Positions 1 through 10,262 of a stretch of 32,904 nucleotides of DNA are shown here, piece after piece. The notes under the pieces were generated by a model that was given only the letters and a program-made list of their open reading frames with translations, did no database searches and had not been told where the DNA came from. Positions within the stretch are counted from its first letter, which is position 1. Each line of letters begins with the position of its first letter. The stretch is from an uncultured bacterium (GTDB taxonomy: Bacteria; Myxococcota_A; UBA796; CAJQPC01): contig CAJQPC010000228.1 in the NCBI GenBank assembly GCA_905480105.1, positions 1 through 32,904 of the forward strand, read 5' to 3'. The translations under genes were made by a program, and so were the position numbers.

Positions 1-1185
1 CACCACGGCCTGCGGCTCAGAGTTGGCCAGCAGGTTTCCAGGACGCCCTCCGTCGTAACTGTACAAGGCCATGCGAAAGTCACCATTGGCCGTGATGGTG
101 TTCAACCGGGCGCCAAAAATCGTCCCTGACTCCGTGATGCGAACCGGCACGCTGATGATCACACCGGCCGGAAGATCGTAGCTGTCGTCCTGGATCGTGG
201 TCAGTCCATAGCTATCAAAGGACACCACCGTGGCATAGGCTGTGGAGCCGGGCCCTTCGTCCAGTCCGTCACTGGCCCACCCCTCGCAAATCCACTGCTT
301 ACCCAAGCCGGTGTCACTTAGCGGGACGGTATCCCCAGGCCAATCAGAGCTCACCGGACCCAAGGCATCCTCAAGTTCTGAAGGGTACTCCAAACCATCC
401 AGCGTCCAGGCGAACCTGTAGGTCAAGGCCTGGCCATCGGGGTCTGTCGCTGGGGTCTCAACCACGCACTGCAATGGCTCTCCTCCACCGCCCACCCGCT
501 CTGGAGACAACACCACAGAAGCCGTTCCTGGCGGATTGTTCTCGATCGTCACGCTGGCCACGGCCGGCTCGCCGGCCTCTACGCTGTCTACCGAAGCGAC
601 GTGAACGCGCCAAGTCTCCGCACCAATGGTCCCGGCGGCAGACACAACCGAGCTGCGATTGGGCTGCTCCTCGTCGTTACGAAACCAGGTGTACTCCACG
701 TCAACAGGGCCCCCATCAGGGTCTACCCCAAACTCAAGAATCTCAACAGTGAGCGCGTCTTGGTCGGTGGGTGATCCCGGAGTCAAAGCGATGATCGGCG
801 GCAGTGGCCGGGCGTTCCGACGCACCGTTGCCTGCGCCTCTCCCACGTTGCCGTCGGGATCCGTCGCACGCAGGGTCAGGATATGCGTGCCCACACTCAG
901 GTTTGGATCTCGGAGGGAGACAAAGCCAAGTACAGGCTCGCCGCTGCCCAGCTCACCGTCGATGTCCGAGATCCAAGAGACCTGGAGATCATCCGGGGTC
1001 TGGCGGTCCGAAGCCGAACCCGAAATCTGGATGGTTTCCAGCTCCCCAAAGCCGTATTCGCTCTCTTCGATAAAGACAATCGGGCGCTGATCTTCTTTTA
1101 CTGAGTCGTCGACCGCCACAGGTGAGCCGCTGTCCAAGGGGACATCATTGACGCAAGCCAAGAGAGCAAAAAGGTTCAACATCAT
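1..1185 (-). CDS. Lipoprotein with repeated Ig/PKD/cadherin-like domains (3' end truncated by window edge)
   Basis: Manual reverse translation: MMLNLFALLACVNDVPLDSGSP... (lipobox LLAC) followed by repeats of the type 'ATDPDGNVGEAQATV', 'GVDPDGGPVDVEYTW', 'ATDPDGQALTYRFAW'. No stop down to position 1. Start overlaps the stop of the upstream gene (TAATG). Confidence 0.8.
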   Translation of the reverse strand, partial: MMLNLFALLACVNDVPLDSGSPVAVDDSVKEDQRPIVFIEESEYGFGELETIQISGSASDRQTPDDLQVSWISDIDGELGSGEPVLGFVSLRDPNLSVGTHILTLRATDPDGNVGEAQATVRRNARPLPPIIALTPGSPTDQDALTVEILEFGVDPDGGPVDVEYTWFRNDEEQPNRSSVVSAAGTIGAETWRVHVASVDSVEAGEPAVASVTIENNPPGTASVVLSPERVGGGGEPLQCVVETPATDPDGQALTYRFAWTLDGLEYPSELEDALGPVSSDWPGDTVPLSDTGLGKQWICEGWASDGLDEGPGSTAYATVVSFDSYGLTTIQDDSYDLPAGVIISVPVRITESGTIFGARLNTITANGDFRMALYSYDGGRPGNLLANSEPQAVV

Positions 1186-1931
1186 TATCTCTGACTCCAA
1201 GAAAGCATCAGGGATGCCATGCACGCCGAGGGACTGCCCTGGGCAGTCTGACGTTGGCCATCCCAGCGATGCACAGCCTGGCCGTCCATCACAAAAATCG
1301 CAGAATGATCCACCGCAAACAGACGCCCGTTGTCCGGGTAGTCCTGACCAGTGACCTCGACCGATGTGCGCCCCATACGACCAGTACTTGGCAGCAGTCC
1401 CCCGCCCCTGCGACAGATTCCATGACGGACGGGCAGGCGGTGCAGAGCAATCACCTCGGCAAGAGGCTCTCCGGCGCCGATCAGCAGCACCTTGGCCCCG
1501 TTGCGGCGCAGGTCCGGCCAACCATACGCGCCATAGCGCTCCCCATCGATCTCCACCACGCCCTGCTCACCAGCGCTGTTGAGCACCTCGAGCACCGGCG
1601 CGGACTTGCCGATGGCGGGGGGAAGAGGCTCCCGCGCACCGATTGCCAGACTGCCTCCGAGCTCAGCCAATGCCCTACGCCAGGGAGCCAAGGGGGCCTG
1701 CGGAGCGCTGACAGGGTCCACGGCACTGACCTGCATGCCCTGGGGAGGATCACCAGGCATCGACCCCTGAGCCGGGCGCACCTTGGCGACCAGCTCCGCA
1801 AGTTTGGGAAGCGGGTCAGCGCCAAAGTCCAAGCTGTCGTGGGCGAGCACCTCTATGTCAGCGTCTGCGAGCGCTTTGCACGCTTTGGCCAAGCTCGTTT
1901 TGTCCAACACCAGCACAGACTTAACGGACAT
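1185..1931 (-). CDS. Hypothetical protein
   Basis: ORF 1185..1943; probable start MSVKSVLVLDKTS at 1931. Lies between mobA and the lipoprotein on the same strand with minimal gaps. No family recognised. Confidence 0.6.
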   Translation of the reverse strand: MSVKSVLVLDKTSLAKACKALADADIEVLAHDSLDFGADPLPKLAELVAKVRPAQGSMPGDPPQGMQVSAVDPVSAPQAPLAPWRRALAELGGSLAIGAREPLPPAIGKSAPVLEVLNSAGEQGVVEIDGERYGAYGWPDLRRNGAKVLLIGAGEPLAEVIALHRLPVRHGICRRGGGLLPSTGRMGRTSVEVTGQDYPDNGRLFAVDHSAIFVMDGQAVHRWDGQRQTAQGSPSACMASLMLSWSQR

Positions 1932-1972
1932 GCATCTCTCCACAGGTCCCTGAAGGGGGTGCGTAGTTCATC

Positions 1973-2488
1973 CTATCCTGTAGACGGCCCAAAGTTTAGA
2001 TTCTCCAGCCAAGCAGGCGGCAAGGACACCCTTGCAGCACCTGCCATGAGCCCAGTCACTGCACTCTGACTGTGAAGCAGGGAGGCGGCCCTGGCTAAGC
2101 TGCGCCGATCTACCCGGGCCACCAGCGGGTGTATACGGGTCCCATCCCAAGCCACAGATGGTGCTGGAGACGCCAGTATACGCCCGAGACCCGCCGCCGG
2201 CATAGACGGCAAATCACAGGGGCAAACTATAATATCAGTCCACTCTCGTAGAGCGCTGACCACACCGGCCAGAGGGTGCCGCGGCAGCTGCTCGGACTCC
2301 AGCAGTAGCGGCAACCCCAGATCCGACAAGCTCTCGTCTCTCACCGAGAGCACCACCTGCAGCCCCAAGCTCTCAAAGGCCCGGGCCAGCCGCACTACCA
2401 TCGGAACACCGTCCACAAGGTGCCGGGCCTTGGGCGAGCCGAAGCGCAAAGAGGCACCACCAGCCAAGATCACCGCTTGGGCAGCCAC
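1973..2488 (-). CDS. mobA: Molybdenum cofactor guanylyltransferase (MobA-like)
   Basis: N-terminal AVILAGGASLRFGSPKA nucleotidyltransferase motif, ESEQLPRHPLAGVVSAL, CDLPSMPA; directly downstream of moeA. Confidence 0.85.
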   Translation of the reverse strand: MAAQAVILAGGASLRFGSPKARHLVDGVPMVVRLARAFESLGLQVVLSVRDESLSDLGLPLLLESEQLPRHPLAGVVSALREWTDIIVCPCDLPSMPAAGLGRILASPAPSVAWDGTRIHPLVARVDRRSLARAASLLHSQSAVTGLMAGAARVSLPPAWLENLNFGPSTG

Positions 2489-3763
2489 TCAGCAGCCGTG
2501 GTCGGGCAGAGGGGCGTGATCCTTCCAGGGGTAGCCCGGGGTGGAGGCGCTGCCCCAGTCCTTGCGGATCACCTGTACCGAGATCAGATCGCCAGCGGCC
2601 TGATTTCCAGCGTCCGGTGGCAGCAGAGTCAGCCCGTGGGCCAGGACCATACTCATGAGTACACCACTGGACTGTGTGGCGGTCGGCGTGGCCAACCAGC
2701 CTTGCTCACCTGCAGACAGAGTGACCCTACTCAAATGTGCCCGACCGCTGCGCTTGCGCAGAGGATGGGTCAAGCGGGCTTGGATGACCGGCAAATAGGG
2801 GTGTAGGTCGCCCAACGAGCGGCGAATCACTGGCCGTACGAACTGCAGGAAGTTGACCATGCAGCTGACCGGGTTGCCCGGCAGGCCAAAGAAGGGAACG
2901 CCCTGGATAGCCCCAAAGGCCAGGGGCTTTCCAGGCTTGACGGCGACCTTCCAGAAGTTCAGGCTGCCTACGACGTCTTTGACATGGTCAAAGTCCCCGA
3001 CACTGACCCCGCCGGTGCTGAGCACAAAATCGCAGCGAAGACAGCGATCCAGTGCCTCTCGCAGCCCCGCTGGGTCATCCGGCGCAATGCCACAGTGCAC
3101 CGGTTCGCCGCCCGCCTGCCGCACCATGCCCATCAGCGCCAAGGTGTTGGAGCTGTAGATCTGGCCTGGTGTGCGAGGGAACCCGGGCTCAATGACTTCG
3201 TCCCCGGTTCCCAGAATGGCTACCCGTGGCGCCTGCGCCACGAGCACGCTGGGGATGCCTAAGCTGGCGACCATCGCTACCGCGGCGGGGGTCATCGTCT
3301 CTCCCGCCCTAAGCACCTTCTCCCCAGCCCCGACATCCCCACCCTGAGGCCGGATGTTTTGTCCCACCTTGGGTTGCTCGTCGATGAACACCTGAGTGAA
3401 CCCAGCCTGAGTGGCACCAGGCCGCGTCCGCTCGACCATGACCACGCAATCGGCACCTTGGGGCATGGGAGCTCCGGTCATGATGCGACTGCAAGTCCCA
3501 GGCTGCACCACCTGAGTAGGCATTGCGCCTGCCGCGATGGTCTCCAACACACGCAAGGGCACATCCGAGCGAACGTCCTGGGCGCGCAGGGCAAAGCCAT
3601 CCATGGCCGAGTTGTTCCACGGGGGCACGTCAATGGAGCTGACGATGTCCTGGGCCAACACCCGGTCAAAGGCCCCGTCCAGAGCCACCCGCTCGGGCAA
3701 GACCGGAAGTACAGCGCTCAGGCAGCGCTCCAAGGCCTGGCCCATCGAAAGCAGCTCAGCCAC
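2489..3763 (-). CDS. moeA: Molybdopterin molybdenumtransferase MoeA
   Basis: Motifs [86 protein letters not shown]. Start placed at GTG 3763 ([14 protein letters not shown]), overlapping the mltD stop by 8 bp; the ORF track extends to 3805. Confidence 0.92.
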   Translation of the reverse strand: MAELLSMGQALERCLSAVLPVLPERVALDGAFDRVLAQDIVSSIDVPPWNNSAMDGFALRAQDVRSDVPLRVLETIAAGAMPTQVVQPGTCSRIMTGAPMPQGADCVVMVERTRPGATQAGFTQVFIDEQPKVGQNIRPQGGDVGAGEKVLRAGETMTPAAVAMVASLGIPSVLVAQAPRVAILGTGDEVIEPGFPRTPGQIYSSNTLALMGMVRQAGGEPVHCGIAPDDPAGLREALDRCLRCDFVLSTGGVSVGDFDHVKDVVGSLNFWKVAVKPGKPLAFGAIQGVPFFGLPGNPVSCMVNFLQFVRPVIRRSLGDLHPYLPVIQARLTHPLRKRSGRAHLSRVTLSAGEQGWLATPTATQSSGVLMSMVLAHGLTLLPPDAGNQAAGDLISVQVIRKDWGSASTPGYPWKDHAPLPDHGC

Positions 3764-5501
3764 GCTTGACCCGCAGAGTCTGTCCCGGATAAATCGTGGA
3801 ACCACTCAGGTTGTTCCAACTCTTTAGCTCGGAGACGCTACAGCCATTCGACTCGGCTATCAAGCCCAAGGAATCGCCTATCTTGACGGTGTACTCGCTC
3901 CACTGATGGCTGGCACCGTAGAGCTTGAGCTTCTGCTCTGGGACAATGGCGGTGGCTGACTTTAAGCCGTTCCACTCCATGATCTGAGCGCTGGTGACCC
4001 CAAACTCCTCCGCGATCTCCGAGACGGTATCTCCACGTTTGACCGTGTAAGTCAGCTTCTTGATGGACTGCGGACTGCCGCCCACAATGCTGAGCTTCTG
4101 GCCCACCTCGATGTGGTCGGCGTTGCCCAGAGCGTTGCCCTGTACAAGCTGGTCAATGGAGATCCCATAGGCCGTCGCAATGGCGGCCAAGGTCTCGCCG
4201 GGGCGAACGGTATGGGTGGTCTTGGTGGCTGTGTTCTTGGGGCTGTCTATGACTGGAGCGCTGACCTCCGCCGGTAGCGGCGCGCTCGGGTCCGTGGGGA
4301 TGACCAGCTCCATACCTGGGTAGATGTGGTTGGCGTCCCGAATCTTGTTCAGACGAACCAGGGTGTCCAAGTCCACGCCGTGCTGAACGGAGATGCTACC
4401 CAGCGACTCGCCTTGGACGACCTGATGGCGTTGAAAGGTCACCGCCGCCTGCTCTGGAAGCTCATCAATGGCCGCCAGAAAGGCATTCTTGGTGCCCCTT
4501 GGGATGCGCACCACCGACTCGACCTTTGGTGGCGTAGCCCCGCGCAAGAGAGCTGGGTTGAGTTCCACCAAAGTCTCGGTGTTCGATCCGGAGAGCTTGG
4601 CCAGCACATCTACGCTGTAGGCACCCTGGACCGTGACGCTGTCATAGACCAGCGGGTCCTGGGGCTCAAACTCAAAACCGTAGCGCTCGGGGTGCTTGCC
4701 CAAGATCGCCGCAGCCAGGATCTTGGGCACGTAGTTCCGAGTCTCAACCGCCAAGGTCTCCTGCTCCGCCACCACCCAAAAGTTTCGGGTCCCGTGCTTG
4801 CGGCAGGCGCTGCTAATTCGTCCGGGGCCTGCGTTGTAGCTGGCCCAGGCCAAGTACCAGTCCCCCTGCAGCTTGTGAAGCTCTCGCAGGTACTTGATGG
4901 CGGCGGCTGTGGATTTTTCTGGATCCGTGCGCTCGTCGCTCCAGTAGTCGATGCGCAGTCCATAGGCCCGACCAGTGGGGGTCATGAACTGCCAGAGTCC
5001 AACGGCGCTGGCGTAGCTGCGTGCCGTATTGGAAAAGCCCGACTCCATCATGCTCAAAAAGAGCAAGTCCAGCGGCATCTCAGCAGCCCTAAGCTGGTCG
5101 TGGATCATCTCCTGATAGCGGCCGCGACGGCTCAGGTAGCGCTCAAAATGCCCCTTGCCCCGACCCAGAAAATAGCGCATCCACTTTTCGACCTGGGAGT
5201 TGACCACCACAGGGATGTCGAACTCGGCCGGTGCAACGGTCGCCAGCTGGAGGGGGTCGTCTTCCAGCGCCTTCACTGGATCCAAGTAGACCCCCCACTC
5301 TGGCTCTCGGCCCACCCCGCCCGTCCCCAAGAAGCGCTCCTCTCCAAAGCGCTCCAGAGCGAGTTCCTTGGAGGCTGCCGCGACATCCGGGTCCAGCTGC
5401 ACACCGGACTCACGCTCAATCTCCGCCCAGATGCTCTCGCCGCCATCTTCGGCAGGAGTGGTGTCGTCAGCCAGGGCCAGATGTGCGAGTAGGAGCATCA
5501 C
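3756..5501 (-). CDS. mltD: MltD-like membrane-bound lytic murein transglycosylase with four LysM repeats
   Basis: SLT domain: [62 protein letters not shown]; then four LysM units ([52 protein letters not shown]). Confidence 0.92.
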   Translation of the reverse strand: MMLLLAHLALADDTTPAEDGGESIWAEIERESGVQLDPDVAAASKELALERFGEERFLGTGGVGREPEWGVYLDPVKALEDDPLQLATVAPAEFDIPVVVNSQVEKWMRYFLGRGKGHFERYLSRRGRYQEMIHDQLRAAEMPLDLLFLSMMESGFSNTARSYASAVGLWQFMTPTGRAYGLRIDYWSDERTDPEKSTAAAIKYLRELHKLQGDWYLAWASYNAGPGRISSACRKHGTRNFWVVAEQETLAVETRNYVPKILAAAILGKHPERYGFEFEPQDPLVYDSVTVQGAYSVDVLAKLSGSNTETLVELNPALLRGATPPKVESVVRIPRGTKNAFLAAIDELPEQAAVTFQRHQVVQGESLGSISVQHGVDLDTLVRLNKIRDANHIYPGMELVIPTDPSAPLPAEVSAPVIDSPKNTATKTTHTVRPGETLAAIATAYGISIDQLVQGNALGNADHIEVGQKLSIVGGSPQSIKKLTYTVKRGDTVSEIAEEFGVTSAQIMEWNGLKSATAIVPEQKLKLYGASHQWSEYTVKIGDSLGLIAESNGCSVSELKSWNNLSGSTIYPGQTLRVKRG

Positions 5502-5574
5502 AGGTCTTGCCTAGCACGCCCGCACCGTCAAGACCAAGCAATGGGCTCTTCCTGAGCTGTGTTACTCCCCTCTT

Positions 5575-6765
5575 ATGGCATCTGTGATCCTTGCGAGCGC
5601 CGACGACGGCATCTTAGAGGAGCTGGAGTCCCAGCTCATCCGGGCCAAGCGAGCCCACAGCCGCGCAACGAGCTGGGACGAACTGCTGCGGCAGATGTGC
5701 AACGCCCAAACCCAGCTGGTCTTGGTCGACGGGTCATTGCCCGGTCTGGATGCCCAGCTGCTCTCCCAACTCGCCGCCAGCCTGGACCACAAGCCCGAGC
5801 TGCGCAGCGTCGGCGCAGCGACCCCGCCCCTCAAACCGGCTCGGAAGCTTCCCCTGCTGCTCACTCACTTGCGAAGTGGGCGCATTCAATCCGGCGAGTC
5901 GGCCAGGGAACTTCGCTTGCTGGGCCTGGGCCGCGACACCGCCACGGTTCTTGGCCAGGCCGCCCGAGCCACCCTGCCGGTCTACATCTCCGGTGAGCGC
6001 GGCAGCGGCAAAAAGCGCATCGCCTATCGAGTTCACGAACTATCCGGTCGCGGCGGTTCTATTTTGGAGCACAAGCTTGGTACAGGACTCAAGCTGGAGG
6101 GTCCCCCCGGTACGGTCTTGGTGAAGAGCCCTCAGCTGGATGCCCTTGGCGCACTGATCGATCTGGCGGCCACCTGCGAGGCCAATGAATGGCAGCTCAT
6201 CGCCATCAGCAGACGCCGCCCGCCACCCGCCTTGGCGATCTGGCGGTCTCTGCGACTCGTCCCACTGCGGGAACGTCAAGACGAACTGCGTAGCTTGGCA
6301 CTGCTCTACTTAGAGCGTCACCGTCACCGAATGCGCCTGCCTCGCCGACGCTTTGACCGCGCGCTCTGGGCCTTGATGCGTCGACACAGGTGGACTCGCA
6401 ACGCCCAGGAACTCGAGGCTTTCGTGGTGCAAGCACTGCTCGCAACCCAGGGGCCTGTGATCGCAGCAGCAGCCCTAAATCCGCGTGTCCGGGAGCTGGT
6501 GGAACCCCAAGCCGACGCCGAGCTCCTGGCCCACACCGAGGGCTTTGAAGAGCTGGTCGAGCAGCGTCTGCGTTCAGTGGTCGACCAGTTGGAGCAGCAC
6601 ACCGGTCTGGGCTTGTACAAGCTGGTGATCCAGGCCACCGAGCGAGCCCTGGTCCGCTTGACTCTGTCGCGAACCGGCGGTGACCAAAAGGCTGCAGCCA
6701 AGCTCTTGGGGGTGGCCCGCAACACCCTTCACTCCAAGGCCGTGCGCTTGGGACTGCGGCAGTGA
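5575..6765 (+). CDS. Degenerate NtrC-family-like regulator: receiver-like N-terminus, P-loop region lacking GAFTGA, Fis-type C-terminal HTH
   Basis: Receiver-like start (VILASADDG...LVLVDGSLPG), P-loop GERGSGKKRIAYRVHELSGR, PLRERQDELRSLALLYL, HRWTRNAQELEAFVVQAL (compare WPGNVRELENVIERA), C-term LSRTGGDQKAAAKLLGVARNTLHSKAVRLGL (Fis-type HTH). Confidence 0.75.
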   Translation: MASVILASADDGILEELESQLIRAKRAHSRATSWDELLRQMCNAQTQLVLVDGSLPGLDAQLLSQLAASLDHKPELRSVGAATPPLKPARKLPLLLTHLRSGRIQSGESARELRLLGLGRDTATVLGQAARATLPVYISGERGSGKKRIAYRVHELSGRGGSILEHKLGTGLKLEGPPGTVLVKSPQLDALGALIDLAATCEANEWQLIAISRRRPPPALAIWRSLRLVPLRERQDELRSLALLYLERHRHRMRLPRRRFDRALWALMRRHRWTRNAQELEAFVVQALLATQGPVIAAAALNPRVRELVEPQADAELLAHTEGFEELVEQRLRSVVDQLEQHTGLGLYKLVIQATERALVRLTLSRTGGDQKAAAKLLGVARNTLHSKAVRLGLRQ

Positions 6766-7352
6766 CCGGGCCAGCACTGAGTTTGCGTGGCTTGTACGGG
6801 ATGGCTGATGCAGACTTTGGAGATCCCGTCGCCCTGAGCGAGATGCTCTTGGATGCAGGTGCCTGCGCGGTCCAGTTGCGCGCCAAGACTTGGAGCGACG
6901 AGAAGGTAGCCCAAGCCCTGCGACAGCTGCTTCCCCGCTGCCAAGCCGCCGGGGTACCGCTGATTGTCAACGACCGTGCAGCCTTGGCCCATCTGGCAGA
7001 TGGGCTGCACCTGGGGCAGAACGACGGCCCATTTCCAGAAAACTGTGGTCTGAAGGGACGCAGCACCCACGACTTAGAGCAGCTTCGCGCCGCGATGCAA
7101 GAAGGGGTGGACTACGTTGGATTTGGTCCGATCTACACCACCGCCACCAAGGCCGAAGCAGGGCCCGGACAGGGCTTGGCCCCCCTGGGCAAGGTGCTTC
7201 AACAAAGCCGGATTCCGGTGGTAGCCATCGGAGGCATCACCCTGGCTCGTCTGCCGGAGCTCCGCCGGAGCGGGGTGCAGAGCTGGGCGGTGATCTCCGC
7301 CATCTTGGGCGCGCCTGACCCCTTGGCCGCAGCGCGGGCCTTTCATGACTGA
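6762..7352 (+). CDS. thiE: Thiamine-phosphate synthase
   Basis: GLYGMADADFG, VQLRAKTWSDEK, LIVNDRAALAHLADGLHLGQND, GVDYVGFGPIYTTATKAEAGPGQGL, IPVVAIGGITLARLPEL, WAVISAILGAPDP. ATGA overlap with the preceding ORF. Confidence 0.9.
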   Translation: MTGPALSLRGLYGMADADFGDPVALSEMLLDAGACAVQLRAKTWSDEKVAQALRQLLPRCQAAGVPLIVNDRAALAHLADGLHLGQNDGPFPENCGLKGRSTHDLEQLRAAMQEGVDYVGFGPIYTTATKAEAGPGQGLAPLGKVLQQSRIPVVAIGGITLARLPELRRSGVQSWAVISAILGAPDPLAAARAFHD

Positions 7353-9006
7353 GCGGCTGCAAGGCCTGCTTGCAGCGCCTTGGGCTCCGTGGGCCATTGT
7401 CCTGCTCTCCCTGCTCCTGACCCTTCCCGCCCTGGGTGGAGGATGGAGCGCCGACGACTTTGTTCACCGCATCGTGCTCAACGGAGCCCAAGACTTTGGA
7501 CCGCGGCATCCGCTCCTGGATCTGTTCACATTTTTAGAGCCAGGTGCCTGGAATCAGGCATTGGCCGAGCGCGGACTGCTGCCATGGAGCTCGGATCCGG
7601 ACACAAGGATCTCCTTCTTTCGTCCCTTGAGCGCCGCGACCCACTACTTGGATGCTGTCCTTTGGCCGGAATCCGCCCCCCTTCAACACGCCCACAGCCT
7701 GCTCTGGTGGGGACTGGCTCTGTTGGGCGTGCGCTGGGTCACCCAGGACACCGGTCCCCCCTGGGTTGCCGCCCTGGCGCTGTTGCTCTTCGCCGTGGAC
7801 GATGCCCACGCAGTCCCCATCGCGTGGCTTGCCAACCGGAACGTCTTGATCTGCCTGACGCTGTCTACCCTTGCCTTGGGCCTGCATCAGCGCGGAAAGC
7901 TTGTGTGGGCCCTGGGGCCGATGGCGCTCGCACTCTGCGCCAGCGAGGCGGCCATCGGCGCTGCCGCCTACATCGTGGCCTGGGAGTTGACCCGAGGTGA
8001 CGCGCGCCCCAAAGCTCTGCTGCGCTTGGCTCCTCTGGTGCTGCTCATTGGGCTCTGGCGCCTGCTTTACAACCAAGCGGGCTACGGCGCCCAGGGTAGC
8101 GCGCTCTACCTTGATCCCATTCGCAGCCCATTGGCATTTGCGACCGCCAGTCTAGAGCGGGGCCCAATTCTGGTTTTAGGCCAGTGGCTGGGCCCCCCGA
8201 TCGAGATCTGGATGCTGAGCGAACCCTGGCTTCGCTGGGCCCTTGCAGGCACAGGCTGGGCGCTCTGCATCGGCTTGCTCTGGGCACTGTGGCCCCTACT
8301 AAAGGCGTCTCGCCAGGCACGCTTTTGGGCCTTAGGGTCCCTGGGCGCAACCCTCCCGCTCTGCGCAGCCTTCCCAATGGACCGACTGCTGCTCTTTCCC
8401 GGTTTAGGCGCCGCAGCGCTCCTGGCCCTTTGGGTTCAAAAAGGGGGCCGTGGCGCCCGTCTCATGCTCAGCCTGACACTGCTCGGCGCGCTGGTCTTCC
8501 CCCTCAAAGTCTGGGGTACCAACCCTCTGATGCGCGCGGCCACCCAAGCGCCCTTGCCGCCCACCGAGCGACCCGAGCAGCCCCTGGTCTTCGTCAACGG
8601 AAGCGTCTTTGGCAGCTTCTACCAGCTCTTGGCACCCCTGTCCCAGGGGGACCCCACCCCGGAGACTACGGCCTTGCTCGCCCCAGCTTGGACCTCGCTG
8701 GCGGTGCACCGCCCCCAAGAACAGGTCCTGGAGATCCACGCTGAAGGGGGGTGGTTTGAGTTTCCCGTGGACCAAATCGTTGTCGATCCAAGCCAGCTTT
8801 CCCAGGGTCCTTTCCAAGGCGCCGGCTTTCAGGCAGACATCTTAGAGTGGACCCAGGATCATCGGCCCCTGCGGGTGCGCTTTACCTTCACGGACATCAC
8901 TGGCCCGCGCTTCCTGGCGTGGCAAGACGGCGCCATCCAGAACTGGCAGCTCCCAGAAGTAGGCCAGACGGCGCACTTGGCCGCTATGTCTCCCCTGGGC
9001 TGGTGA
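7345..9006 (+). CDS. Polytopic membrane protein, GT-C glycosyltransferase-like
   Basis: Many hydrophobic helices; first periplasmic loop carries GGGWSADDFVH (acidic pair as in GT-C enzymes); soluble C-terminal tail. Overlaps the thiE stop by 8 bp. Confidence 0.6.
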   Translation: MTERLQGLLAAPWAPWAIVLLSLLLTLPALGGGWSADDFVHRIVLNGAQDFGPRHPLLDLFTFLEPGAWNQALAERGLLPWSSDPDTRISFFRPLSAATHYLDAVLWPESAPLQHAHSLLWWGLALLGVRWVTQDTGPPWVAALALLLFAVDDAHAVPIAWLANRNVLICLTLSTLALGLHQRGKLVWALGPMALALCASEAAIGAAAYIVAWELTRGDARPKALLRLAPLVLLIGLWRLLYNQAGYGAQGSALYLDPIRSPLAFATASLERGPILVLGQWLGPPIEIWMLSEPWLRWALAGTGWALCIGLLWALWPLLKASRQARFWALGSLGATLPLCAAFPMDRLLLFPGLGAAALLALWVQKGGRGARLMLSLTLLGALVFPLKVWGTNPLMRAATQAPLPPTERPEQPLVFVNGSVFGSFYQLLAPLSQGDPTPETTALLAPAWTSLAVHRPQEQVLEIHAEGGWFEFPVDQIVVDPSQLSQGPFQGAGFQADILEWTQDHRPLRVRFTFTDITGPRFLAWQDGAIQNWQLPEVGQTAHLAAMSPLGW

Positions 9007-10222
9007 GCCCCAGAGCCCCCATCCAAGATTGGGCCTTGAGCCAGGACTCCTGAGTCTCACGCTGCGGATCGGAGTCGGCCACCACACCACAGCCGACGTG
9101 CACCGTCAGGCGATGCGCACGCCACTGGGCGACCCGAATGGCCACGGAGAACTCCGCATCCCCCCCATCCACAAAAGCCCCAATGGCACCGGTATAAGCG
9201 CCGCGGGCCACAGGCTCCAAGCGATGAATCAACGACATGGCCTGGACCTTCGGTGCTCCTGTGACGCTGCCTGGCGGGAAGGTGGCGTCCATCAGGTCCA
9301 CCGCATCCAGCGTAGGCGACAGGGTGCCCGTGATCTGCTGTTCGGCATGCAGCAGGGTGGGCAGGGCCAACACTCTGCGGGCATGGGTCTGTATCGTTCC
9401 GGGCAGGCAGACCCGCCCCAAGTCATTGCGCATCAGGTCGACGATCATGGTCAGCTCGGCCTGCTCTTTAGAATCAGCCAGCAGCTGCGCTTTTGCACCG
9501 ATTGGCGCGGTACCTTTGATGGGCCGGGTCTGTACCTGACCCTCGTGTAGCCGCCAAAAAAGCTCTGGTGAATCACTCATCAGCACGCTGTCCCGCAAGC
9601 GCAGGAAGGCTCCGTGGGGCGCCAAAGGCAAACGCGCAAACAGCGTCGCCGGCTGTTCTTCTGACTCAAAAACCAGGGCCCGAGAGAGGTTGACTTGGTA
9701 GCATTCGCCCACCGCAATTCGCGCAAGAATCTCCTCCACGCCGCGGGCAAAGTCCACATCCGGTGGTACTTTTGACAGACGGGCGAAGACAGTTCTCGAT
9801 GGTGCCAGGGCTGGCAGCGCCTCTACCCGCCGCTTGGCCTGGTGGACCCAGGAGGCCTCCCCGGCGGCGACCCATCCTTGGGGGGTGAACAGCAAGGCAC
9901 CCGGGTAGCGTCGGAAGAGCCCGTCGCCGGTGACCGAGGGCCCCCTTCCTGGTGCCATGCGTTCGGAGAATCGCCCCGCCTCATAGGCCAAATGGCCGAT
10001 CACGCCGCCTGCAAAAGCTAGGCCTTTGGGGGGCCGCTGTGCCCCAACCAAATCGCGAACCTGTCTCTGCCAATCGGCAGTGACGGGCACCTCCGCAACG
10101 GCACCCCAGGTCAAAACCACCTGCCCCTGAATCATCAACAAGGCTATGTCTTCGCAAGGCTCCAAGGCCATTAGCAGCGCACGAGGTTCGGACTGGACTC
10201 TGAGCGGACACGCAATAGTCAT
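8984..10222 (-). CDS. pabB: Aminodeoxychorismate synthase component I (PabB-like chorismate-binding enzyme)
   Basis: Chorismate-binding fold: GECYQVNLSRAL, SDSPELFWR, TRPIKGTAPIG (PIKGT favours PabB over TrpE's PIAGT), IVDLMRNDLGRVC, TFPPGSVTGAPKVQAM, GAYTGAIGAF. Confidence 0.88.
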   Translation of the reverse strand: MTIACPLRVQSEPRALLMALEPCEDIALLMIQGQVVLTWGAVAEVPVTADWQRQVRDLVGAQRPPKGLAFAGGVIGHLAYEAGRFSERMAPGRGPSVTGDGLFRRYPGALLFTPQGWVAAGEASWVHQAKRRVEALPALAPSRTVFARLSKVPPDVDFARGVEEILARIAVGECYQVNLSRALVFESEEQPATLFARLPLAPHGAFLRLRDSVLMSDSPELFWRLHEGQVQTRPIKGTAPIGAKAQLLADSKEQAELTMIVDLMRNDLGRVCLPGTIQTHARRVLALPTLLHAEQQITGTLSPTLDAVDLMDATFPPGSVTGAPKVQAMSLIHRLEPVARGAYTGAIGAFVDGGDAEFSVAIRVAQWRAHRLTVHVGCGVVADSDPQRETQESWLKAQSWMGALGLTSPGET

Positions 10223-10262
10223 ATGAAAGCCATTATCATTGTTGGAACCAAGTGGAGGAACC

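Noticed and set aside
1254-2069. 271-aa plus-strand ORF opposite the unknown gene next to mobA
   Set aside because: Minus-strand frame is adjacent to neighbours with a TAATG junction; plus frame crosses the mobA boundary and has no domain.
4326-5492. 388-aa plus-strand ORF opposite mltD
   Set aside because: Antisense shadow of a strongly supported gene in high-GC DNA; no recognisable domain.
5502-5574. Sigma-70 or sigma-54 promoter in the short divergent gap between mltD and the NtrC-like gene
   Set aside because: TTGACG is present on the minus strand, but no -10 box at proper spacing; no GG/GC pair with correct spacing on either strand.
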